This document shows positions 55,154 through 62,411 of a stretch of 64,000 nt of DNA, in pieces (position 1 is the first letter of the stretch; each line of letters starts with the position of its first letter). The stretch covers positions 1,848,001-1,912,000 of the forward strand of contig NZ_CP004078.1 in the NCBI RefSeq assembly GCF_000612505.1, written 5' to 3'. The DNA is from Paenibacillus sabinae T27. Lineage in GTDB: Bacteria > Bacillota > Bacilli > Paenibacillales > Paenibacillaceae. Made by a program: the position numbers and the translations under genes. A model generated the notes under the pieces. That model saw nothing but the letters and a program-made list of their open reading frames with translations. It was not told where the DNA came from and did no database searches.

Positions 55154-56488
55154 TTGGACAATCAAGGCGATGCAGTCACTAAGCACGAACAGCTGCTGCA
55201 GCATATTGAAAACCTGAAGGTGGGCTCCAAAATATCGGTCCGGAAGCTGGCGAAGGAGATGGCTGTCAGCGACGGAACGGCATACCGGGCGGTCAAGGAA
55301 GCGGAGAACCTGGGGATTGTCATTACCAAGGAGCGCATAGGAACCGTCCGGGTGGAAAAGAAGCCCAGAGGCATCTCGGAGCAGCTCACGTTCGGTGATG
55401 TGGTTGACATTGTCGAGGGACATGTGCTCGGAGGTGCTAACGGACTGGACAAGCCCTTGCATAAATATATCATCGGCGCCATGAAGATCGACGCCATGAT
55501 CCGCTATATCGATGCGGACAGTCTGCTGATTGTTGGCAACCGCGACGACGTCCATTCGCTGGCGCTGGAACAGGGCGCGGGGGTGCTTGTGACCGGAGGC
55601 TTTGGAACTAGCCGGGAGGTCAAGGAGCTGGCGGACAAGCTTGACCTTCCGGTCATTTCTTCGCGCCACGATACCTTTACCGTAGCCTACATGATCAACC
55701 GCGCGATTTTTGACCGGTTAATCAAGAAAAAGATTATGCTCGTGGAGGATATTGTCGAACGGAAGCCGCGGATCAACACGCTGAAAATATCCAGCACGGT
55801 CGGCGAGCTGCTCAGTCTGTCCAGGGAGAGCGGGGAACAGCGGTTTTCCGTGACCGATGAATGGAACCGCGTTATCGGCATCGTCGGCCGCCGGGATGTG
55901 GAGGATCTGCCCGATGATCAGACGATCGAGAAGATGATGATCCGCGGTCCGGTCACAGCCGGATTGCAGACGTCGCTGGCCTCGGCGGCCCAGATCATGA
56001 TGTGGGAGGGCATCGACTTTCTGCCCATTATCGACCGGAACCGCAAGCTGGTAGGCTCGCTTACCCGGAAGGAAGTGCTGCAGAGCCTAAGGGACGCCCG
56101 AAACCAGCCGCAGCTTGGGGAAACCTTCGACCATCTCATCTGGAACGGATTTGCCGAGGAGCGGGACGAGGAGGGCAAGCTGTTCTTCCACGGCTTCATC
56201 ACCCCGCAGATGGCGACGGATCTGGGCACCATTTCCGAAGGGGTGATTTCGACGCTCATGATGCATTCCGCATTCAAGGCGGCCAAGGATATCACCGGGA
56301 ACGACCATGTGCTGGACAATATGTCCACTTATTTTGTTCGTCCGGTCCAGATCGAGGACTCCGTTATCGTAACGCCGAGACTGCTGGAGAGCAGCCGCCG
56401 GACCTGCAAGCTTGAAATCGAGATCAGCCATCAGGGCACCCTGGTCGCCAAGGCCGTATTGATGCTTCAGTCGATAGACCACGGATAG
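55154..56488 (+). CDS. ytoI: CBS/DRTGG/hotdog-domain regulator YtoI
   Basis: A 444-residue multidomain protein. A winged helix-turn-helix (about 10-70; KISVRKLAKEMAVSDGTAYRAV) is followed by a DRTGG domain (about 85-190), two CBS domains (about 200-310; LVGSLTRKEVLQSLRDA) and a C-terminal MaoC/hotdog domain (about 330-440; STYFVRPVQIEDSVIVTPRL). The layout suggests a ligand-sensing transcription factor; CBS pairs usually bind adenine nucleotides and the hotdog domain may bind an acyl-CoA. The start is a TTG with GGAGGTG eight bases upstream. In B. subtilis it lies next to ytpI. Confidence 0.88.
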   Translation: MDNQGDAVTKHEQLLQHIENLKVGSKISVRKLAKEMAVSDGTAYRAVKEAENLGIVITKERIGTVRVEKKPRGISEQLTFGDVVDIVEGHVLGGANGLDKPLHKYIIGAMKIDAMIRYIDADSLLIVGNRDDVHSLALEQGAGVLVTGGFGTSREVKELADKLDLPVISSRHDTFTVAYMINRAIFDRLIKKKIMLVEDIVERKPRINTLKISSTVGELLSLSRESGEQRFSVTDEWNRVIGIVGRRDVEDLPDDQTIEKMMIRGPVTAGLQTSLASAAQIMMWEGIDFLPIIDRNRKLVGSLTRKEVLQSLRDARNQPQLGETFDHLIWNGFAEERDEEGKLFFHGFITPQMATDLGTISEGVISTLMMHSAFKAAKDITGNDHVLDNMSTYFVRPVQIEDSVIVTPRLLESSRRTCKLEIEISHQGTLVAKAVLMLQSIDHG

Positions 56489-56559
56489 ATCAAGCGGCAA
56501 GAGATTCTTAGCAGGAGCCGGACAAAGGCAGCGGACTTCATCGTTCATAAGGCTTCAAC

Positions 56560-56594
56560 AAGGGCTTCGTCAGTTATGACGGAGTCCTTATTTA
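56560..56594 (+). terminator. Terminator after ytoI
   Basis: AAGGGCTTCGTCA and TGACGGAGTCCTT form a 13-bp stem with two G-U pairs around GTTA, followed by ATTTATG. The remaining gap up to 56842 contains a TTGACA at 56680 without a convincing -10 and no gene that I can support. Confidence 0.65.
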
Positions 56595-56842
56595 TGCAAA
56601 TGGCGGATTTCACGTTTCTTCAACCCTCTAAAGGATTATTGAGGCGGTATCTCCTTGGAGGATGCCCTTGGGTCGAAAGTTGACATTTCCTGCATTTTTA
56701 TTGCAAAGGGAAAATCGATTCTTTAGAATTGGAACAAAGTAAGAGCGGCTTTCAGAAAATTCCCATCAGCTTTTCCTCCACACCTGGAAGAGCCTGTTCG
56801 TTGCCGGTTTCGGCTATCTACCTGCGGGAAGGGATGAAGAAA

Positions 56843-58012
56843 TTGAAAAGAATGTTGATCCACGCGTATACCAAATTCAATCTGGGCGATGATCTCTTTG
56901 TCAAGCTGCTGTGCGAGAGGTATCCGGACACCCATTTTGTCCTTCCCGCCCGGAGCGAGTACAAGCAGTGCTTCGCATCTTTGTCCAATCTTACCCTGTA
57001 TCCGATCGAATCCATCTGGGTTCGCGGAATCCGCAAGGTGCTCAAGAAATTGAAACTCGGGAGCATCGATATCCAGAAGGTCCTGCTCAAGAGACTGGCC
57101 CGGCGCTGCGACGGTGTCGTTCAGATCGGCGGTTCGGTATTTATGCAGGGAGCCCGGTGGAAAGAGGATTATGCCTGGAAGCTGGACGTGTTCGACAGCA
57201 GAAAGCCGTACTTCGTCCTCGGCGCCAACTTCGGACCTTACAAGGACGACACGTTCTACGTCAGGCACAGAGAGCTGTTCTCCACGTACACCGATATCTG
57301 TTTCCGGGACCGGTACTCCTACGACCTGTTCAAGGATCTGGGCAACGTCAGGCTGGCACCGGATATCATTTTCCAGCACGCCAAGCCGGATAACCCAAGG
57401 AACGGGAAATATGTCGTCATTTCCGTCATCAAACCCTCGGACCGTGAGAGCCTTAAAGACTTCGACGCGATGTATTACAACAAAATCAAAGAGATCGCCG
57501 TCGCTTTTGCCGAAGAAGGCTACGGGGTGAAGCTGATGTCGTTCTGCGAGTATGAAGGGGACGAGGAAGCGGTAAAAGCTATCCATTCTTTAATTCCGCA
57601 GGTGTATGCCGACCGTGTGAATATGTATTTTTACAAGACCAACCTGGAGGAAGCCGTCGGGCTGCTGGCCTCTTCCGGCATGATTGTCGCGACGCGGTTC
57701 CATGCCATGATTCTCGGCTGGGTGTTCGGTAAGCCCGTGTTCCCTATCGCCTACAGCGAGAAGACAACTAACGTTATGAATGACGCCGGCTTTACTGGAG
57801 CGTATGCTGATCTCAAAGCGATGGACTCCCTGGATCCGGAAGAGGTTGTCCGCAGCCTGAACACGAACACTCTGAACGTCTCCGTTCTGGCCAGACAGGC
57901 CGAGCGGCATTTCGAAAAGCTGGACAACTATCTTGGAAAAAACAATAATGCCAAAGAAGCTTCGGCTGCGTTAAATCCCGGCGTCTTTGCAAGGAGGGGC
58001 CATGAAAGCTAA
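56843..58012 (+). CDS. Polysaccharide pyruvyl transferase family protein
   Basis: A 389-residue protein of the polysaccharide pyruvyl transferase family, which adds ketal-linked pyruvate to surface sugars. It begins KRMLIHAYTKFNLGDDLF and has VQIGGSVFMQGA, FVLGANFGPY, CFRDRYSYDLF and ATRFHAMILGWVFGKP, all typical. CsaB-like members pyruvylate cell-wall polymers that anchor S-layer proteins; the partner genes here point to an exported polysaccharide instead. The start is uncertain: I choose TTG at 56843, nine bases after AAGGG, over ATG at 56834, which abuts that site. Confidence 0.82.
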   Translation: MKRMLIHAYTKFNLGDDLFVKLLCERYPDTHFVLPARSEYKQCFASLSNLTLYPIESIWVRGIRKVLKKLKLGSIDIQKVLLKRLARRCDGVVQIGGSVFMQGARWKEDYAWKLDVFDSRKPYFVLGANFGPYKDDTFYVRHRELFSTYTDICFRDRYSYDLFKDLGNVRLAPDIIFQHAKPDNPRNGKYVVISVIKPSDRESLKDFDAMYYNKIKEIAVAFAEEGYGVKLMSFCEYEGDEEAVKAIHSLIPQVYADRVNMYFYKTNLEEAVGLLASSGMIVATRFHAMILGWVFGKPVFPIAYSEKTTNVMNDAGFTGAYADLKAMDSLDPEEVVRSLNTNTLNVSVLARQAERHFEKLDNYLGKNNNAKEASAALNPGVFARRGHES

Positions 58013-59543
58013 ACGGAGTATTCTTAACCTTGTCTTCGGTTTGGGCAGCCAGCTGATTACGATCGTTCTCAGCATTTTCATTCCCCGGCTGATCATGGTT
58101 CATTACGGGTCGGAGGCTAACGGGCTTGTGTCCTCCGTCGTCCAGATCATTGCGTATCTGGCGCTGCTGGAAGCGGGCGTAGGCGCGGCATCGTTGCAGG
58201 CGCTGTACAAGCCGATCTCGAAGGATGACCGTGAAGGCATTAATTCCATCCTTTCGGCCACCGCCATGTATTACAAAAAAACGGGCTTCTACTACCTGCT
58301 CTCCGTAATCGCCATTTCGGTGATTTACCCATTCGCGGTCAAGACGGAGCTGGGCATGTGGCAGGTAATGGGCATCGTGCTTTTCAACGGTATGGGCGGA
58401 GCCATCAATTACTATTACCAGGGTAAATTCAGGGTGTACCTGCTAGCCGAAGGCAAGAGCTATGTGGACACCTCAATTGTCACCGTCGGCAACATTATCA
58501 ACAATCTGGTGCGGATCATCCTGCTGATGCAGAGTGTGGATATCGTGCTGGTGCAGGCTTCGTATTTTGCCGTGACGCTGCTTCAAATGGTTGCTTTTCA
58601 TATCTATAAGAAACGGCATTATAAATGGCTGGATTTCAACAAAGAGCCGAATCTTGCGGCCATCAGCCAGAAAAATTTCGTGCTCGTTCATGAGCTGTCC
58701 TATATGATCTTCCGGAATACCGACGTGCTGGTGCTGACCTTTTTCACCAATCTGAAAATCGTCAGCGTCTACGTGATGTACAACATGATTTTTACCATTA
58801 TCGACAACATCGTCAATACGGTAAATACAAGCGTCCGCTTCGCCCTGGGGCAAAGCTATCATGAAGGCCGAAGCCGATTCATCAAGCTCTACGACGCGTA
58901 CGAGCTGTATTTCATGGCCTTTGTGTTTTCGCTGATGACGGTCGCCTATATTCTCATCCTGCCGTTCATCACGCTCTACACAACCGGCGTCAATGACGTC
59001 AATTATGTGCTGTACTGGGTTCCGGTCCTGTTCGTCGCCCAAAAGCTGCTGATCAACGCGCGTTCGTCCGCCAACAATGTCATCAATATCGCCGGCCATT
59101 TCAAAAATACGCTGAGCCGTACGCTGCTTGAATCGGGCATCAATCTCGGCGCATCGCTGATTCTGGTCCACTTTATGGGCATTTACGGCGTGCTGCTGGG
59201 CACGGTGGCCGCGCTGGTATACCGTTCCACGGATATTATTTTTTACGCCAACCGAAGGCTGCTTGATCGAAGCCCCTGGATCACATTCCGAAGATGGGTC
59301 ATCAATATCGCGGTATTTGCCGGAGTCGTTTATCTGAACAATCTTGTAGGCTATTCGTTCGATTCCTACCTTTCAATTATTTTGGGAGCCTTTGTTCTTG
59401 GCATTATCATTTTTCCGCTCTACGTTGCGGTTGCTTCGCTGCTGGAGCGCGAGGTGTTTCTGTATAGTCTCGGGCTGTTCAGGGGTCTGGGCTTAAAGAT
59501 GAGAGCCAAGTTCGTTCCCGGCAAGGTCAAGGTCAGCGGCTGA
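58002..59543 (+). CDS. Polysaccharide flippase (Wzx/PST family)
   Basis: A 513-residue membrane protein with about 12-14 predicted helices of the oligosaccharidyl-lipid flippase superfamily. The start SILNLVFGLGSQLITIVLSI and PRLIMVHYGSEANGLVSSV are typical of Wzx-like exporters. It would flip a lipid-linked repeat unit across the membrane. It overlaps the end of the pyruvyl transferase gene by 11 bases. The ATG at 58002 follows AAGGAGG; an earlier in-frame start has no such site. Confidence 0.88.
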   Translation: MKAKRSILNLVFGLGSQLITIVLSIFIPRLIMVHYGSEANGLVSSVVQIIAYLALLEAGVGAASLQALYKPISKDDREGINSILSATAMYYKKTGFYYLLSVIAISVIYPFAVKTELGMWQVMGIVLFNGMGGAINYYYQGKFRVYLLAEGKSYVDTSIVTVGNIINNLVRIILLMQSVDIVLVQASYFAVTLLQMVAFHIYKKRHYKWLDFNKEPNLAAISQKNFVLVHELSYMIFRNTDVLVLTFFTNLKIVSVYVMYNMIFTIIDNIVNTVNTSVRFALGQSYHEGRSRFIKLYDAYELYFMAFVFSLMTVAYILILPFITLYTTGVNDVNYVLYWVPVLFVAQKLLINARSSANNVINIAGHFKNTLSRTLLESGINLGASLILVHFMGIYGVLLGTVAALVYRSTDIIFYANRRLLDRSPWITFRRWVINIAVFAGVVYLNNLVGYSFDSYLSIILGAFVLGIIIFPLYVAVASLLEREVFLYSLGLFRGLGLKMRAKFVPGKVKVSG

Positions 59544-59598
59544 CATTAGGAAACCAGAAGATATCGCTGTATTACAGATCGCGACTGGAGGGGTGGGA

Positions 59599-60909
59599 AT
59601 GGTTCAAAAAGAAGAAATGCGGCAGGTCTGCCGCAGATTTATGGACAGCGTAAGCCGGGAAATCAGCGGCGGTCCGGCAGCGGAAGAAACGGTGTTCGGA
59701 ACGTGCCAGACACTCGCAACCCTGGAGCAGCCGGAGGCGCAGGAAGCGCTGACGGCGCTGTCGCGGGTAATCGCCCGCCAGGCCGCAGGCAAGGATGCGC
59801 CTGAGGTGCTCCGCTTCTACCTGGACAGCCAGTTCGGGGCAGGTGAGTCGGAAGAGACCGACCTGCTGGAGGCCAAGCTTGCGGCGCTGTGCGGCGGCGA
59901 CGGGGCCGAAGCGGCGGACAGCGCCGCGTCTGGTGCCGAAACCGGCAGCGCACCCAAAATCAGCGTCATCATTACCACCTACAACCGCAAACCGTTCCTG
60001 CGACAGGCTGTGGAAAGCATCCTGGCCCAGGATTATCCGAACAAAGAGATTGTCGTCATCGACGACGCTTCGACGGACGGAACGGAGTTGATGATGGAGG
60101 AGAGCTTCGGAGACGAGCCGCGAGTCATTTACATGCGGAACGATACTAACCGGGGACCAGGCGCGAACCGGCTTGCAGCCTTTACCGCGCACGGGGACGG
60201 AGAGTACATTCTCTTCCTCGACGACGACGATTATTTGATCGACAGCGGATATTTCAGCAGAGCCGTTGCTTTTCACCGGAGCCATCCCGGCCTTTCCTTT
60301 GTGGCCGCCAACGTCTTTCTGGAGTATTCCGCGACGCAGCGGCTGCAGCTTCAGGAGATCGGACTTTCGGATGTGACCGACCGGCGCGCCTATTTTCTGA
60401 ATTTCGAGCGGCCGGGCTACGGGAAGCCGGCTTCCACGCTGACCACGCTGTTCCGGCGGGAAGCGCTGATCGAAATGGATATTCTTCATATGAATATGGT
60501 GAACGACGCGTCCATCTACCTGCGCTCCCTGCTCGTCGGCGACGCCGGATTCATCGACGCGGCGGTCGGCGTATACCGGATTCACGGAAATAACATCACC
60601 TTCAATCTGTCCCGGGATTTTCTGGTCCGGAATCTGGAAGAGAAGCGCACGATCCGCAACCTGGCCATCGAGCGGTACAATTATAAGAAGAAGGAAATGA
60701 CCGGCTGGTTCAACAACACCGCCTACGATACGATCGTCTACTACCTTCGGAATTCGGCCAAGACGAAGGAAGATTACACGTACATGTACGAGTGGACGCA
60801 CAGCAACTGCCCGGAGATCTATGCCAAGGTCAAGCAGGAATTCCGAACGCGGCTTATTAAAAAGCAGATTCTCCAGGTTCCTTTAATCCGCAAGCTGATC
60901 GGTCGTTAA
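59599..60909 (+). CDS. Family 2 glycosyltransferase with N-terminal helical extension
   Basis: A 436-residue GT2 enzyme. Residues about 1-110 are a helical extension rich in Glu and Ala (EEMRQVCRRFMDSVSREI), which I do not recognise. The GT-A domain begins ISVIITTYNRKPFLRQAVESI, given as a landmark, with VIDDASTDGT and the DxD motif region in ILFLDDDDYLI. The sugar donor and acceptor are unknown. It probably builds the polysaccharide handled by the two genes upstream. The ATG at 59599 follows GGAGGGG; a GTG two codons earlier is also possible. Confidence 0.87.
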   Translation: MVQKEEMRQVCRRFMDSVSREISGGPAAEETVFGTCQTLATLEQPEAQEALTALSRVIARQAAGKDAPEVLRFYLDSQFGAGESEETDLLEAKLAALCGGDGAEAADSAASGAETGSAPKISVIITTYNRKPFLRQAVESILAQDYPNKEIVVIDDASTDGTELMMEESFGDEPRVIYMRNDTNRGPGANRLAAFTAHGDGEYILFLDDDDYLIDSGYFSRAVAFHRSHPGLSFVAANVFLEYSATQRLQLQEIGLSDVTDRRAYFLNFERPGYGKPASTLTTLFRREALIEMDILHMNMVNDASIYLRSLLVGDAGFIDAAVGVYRIHGNNITFNLSRDFLVRNLEEKRTIRNLAIERYNYKKKEMTGWFNNTAYDTIVYYLRNSAKTKEDYTYMYEWTHSNCPEIYAKVKQEFRTRLIKKQILQVPLIRKLIGR

Positions 60910-60927
60910 CTGAACATGTGGAAAGAC

Positions 60928-60964
60928 AAACAGCCTTCTTGTCCCGAAAGGGAGAAGGCTGTTT
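60928..60964. terminator. Bidirectional terminator between the GT2 and ytpI genes
   Basis: AAACAGCCTTCT pairs perfectly with AGAAGGCTGTTT, with CCC/GGG around GAAA inside. It serves the convergent genes. Confidence 0.85.
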
Positions 60965-61008
60965 GAGCTGGCTGTAAGGGCCTGAGCCCGGCCTCGCAGT
61001 GGATAACC

Positions 61009-61320
61009 TCACCGCCGGCTCCGCGAATGATCCTGGCGGCTGTAATAGCCGTAGCTGCGCAGCCCGGAAAACAGATTGAAGGCGCCCAGTACAAGAAAGA
61101 CCGCTTCGACCGCGACGCTGACGGTGGAGCCGCGAAATAGAAACATCGACATCAGCGCGAGCAGAATGAGCATGCATCCGAGCAGAATATTCATGACCGC
61201 CCGTTTCAGCCCCCGCTCGCCGGGATCTAGGGCACGGCGTGAAGCGGCGCTGTAATAAGCGGCTCCGAGGACGGAGAGCGTCAGCAGGAGAAACAGGAGA
61301 TATTTGATAAACAAGATCAT
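61009..61320 (-). CDS. ytpI: YtpI-like membrane protein
   Basis: A 103-residue membrane protein with three predicted helices (about 1-22, 40-62 and 65-88). The start MILFIKYLLFLLLTLSVLGA and the AFNLFSGLRSYGYYSR end match the YtpI family, of unknown function. In B. subtilis it lies between ytoI and nrnA. It is encoded leftward, before ytrI and ytrH in the sense of coordinates but downstream of them in transcription. GAAGGGG precedes the ATG. Confidence 0.8.
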   Translation of the reverse strand: MILFIKYLLFLLLTLSVLGAAYYSAASRRALDPGERGLKRAVMNILLGCMLILLALMSMFLFRGSTVSVAVEAVFLVLGAFNLFSGLRSYGYYSRQDHSRSRR

Positions 61321-61443
61321 GGTACACCCCTTCGAGCGCCATCTGCCCCCGCAAGCTCTTGTCCGGCAGACAGCGGACTAAAGCGTTTTCTACCTGTATT
61401 TTAGCATGCTGTTGGCGGGTCTGCCCATGTTAATCTGCGAGAT

Positions 61444-61947
61444 TTATCTGGGGGGGTTCGGCGTGATCTCCACCCAGATCTGCAGAACGCCTTCCATGAC
61501 AAGCATCGTTCGGATGCGGACCGCATATTCCTTGTCGCGCACGATGTATACCTTTCCGCTCAGCAGAAGACGGGCCATCTTGCTGTCCTCGTCGATGTCG
61601 AAGACGCTGCGGCCGCGCATCGGCGCGAGGTCGCCGCTCATTTTGAGGATTATCTCCTTTACGGTTGCCGGGTCCAGCCCGTTTGCGGCTTCCCTTGATC
61701 CGCCGCTTTCGGACCGGATTTTGATTTCCTTGATGACTGTTGAGCTGTTTTTGTATTTTTTCAGGGTCAGAATATCCTTCTCATACTGCTCCACCTGCAC
61801 ACGCAGGTCCTGATTGTCCAGCCAGAGCGCATTGAAGCCCATATGAAAAATCGCATTGTACACCGCGCTGCCGACGATCATCCCGAGCACAAAAATGGCC
61901 GACACCTTGGAGAACCGGCGAAACTGCTGAAAGGGCGGAACCCTCAT
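61444..61947 (-). CDS. ytrI: Sporulation membrane protein YtrI
   Basis: A 167-residue protein with one N-terminal membrane helix (about 14-36; VSAIFVLGMIVGSAVYNAIF), a coiled-coil segment (about 45-75) and a C-terminal domain ending in VLQIWVEITP. YtrI is a mother-cell protein needed for efficient sporulation in B. subtilis. It follows ytrH with a four-base gap and is probably translated from the same message, driven by the SigE promoter at 62340-62369. Confidence 0.87.
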   Translation of the reverse strand: MRVPPFQQFRRFSKVSAIFVLGMIVGSAVYNAIFHMGFNALWLDNQDLRVQVEQYEKDILTLKKYKNSSTVIKEIKIRSESGGSREAANGLDPATVKEIILKMSGDLAPMRGRSVFDIDEDSKMARLLLSGKVYIVRDKEYAVRIRTMLVMEGVLQIWVEITPNPPR

Positions 61948-61951
61948 GGCA

Positions 61952-62275
61952 TTACCCCCTGCTGCATACCCATTTCACCAGCTCGCTGCCCATATGCGCG
62001 CCCAGAAAAGCAAAGACCAGATATAATATCTGCTTGATGGCCGGGGACAGATTTCCGCCCAGCATATTGCTTTCAATGACCCGCATCGGGTCGATCGTCC
62101 CGCCTACGGCGGCAGCCAGCGCCCAGATCTTGATCCTGCCTGCCACATCCAGCATCGTCTGCGTCGGCGGCTGGAGCGATATGACCGCTCCGATGCCCCC
62201 GAGCATGGCTCCGCCCAGCACAATGCCGAAGGCTATGAAGAAATCGAGGACGGCTTTGCCCAAAAAAACGTTCAT
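61952..62275 (-). CDS. ytrH: Sporulation membrane protein YtrH
   Basis: A 107-residue protein with three predicted membrane helices. KAVLDFFIAFGIVLGGAMLGG, AAVGGTIDPMRVIESNMLGG and the LVFAFLGAHMGSELVKW end match YtrH, which is made under SigE control and aids sporulation. It is the first gene of the leftward pair ytrH-ytrI and is divergent from dnaE, as in Bacillus. Confidence 0.9.
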   Translation of the reverse strand: MNVFLGKAVLDFFIAFGIVLGGAMLGGIGAVISLQPPTQTMLDVAGRIKIWALAAAVGGTIDPMRVIESNMLGGNLSPAIKQILYLVFAFLGAHMGSELVKWVCSRG

Positions 62276-62339
62276 AAAGTCCCCCTTGTCCGGACGCGGC
62301 TTCTGTCAAGTGCTTTGCCTGTCCTTGTGCTCTCCCTTC

Positions 62340-62369
62340 ATTCTATGGGCCAATCCCCCTTCAATATGA
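62340..62369 (-). promoter_or_regulatory. SigE promoter of ytrH-ytrI
   Basis: Leftward, TCATATT (62369-62363), a 15-base spacer and CATAGAAT (62347-62340) match the SigE consensus kmATATT-N14/15-CATACAnT at nearly all positions. The transcript would begin near 62333, about 58 bases before the ytrH start. SigE control of ytrHI is known in B. subtilis. Confidence 0.75.
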
Positions 62370-62411
62370 TAAAATAAACGGTATATCGAAAAACCGGAAG
62401 GAAGTGGGATC

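Noticed and set aside
56680-56708. TTGACA at 56680 as promoter of the polysaccharide genes
   Set aside because: No acceptable -10 at 16-18 bases.
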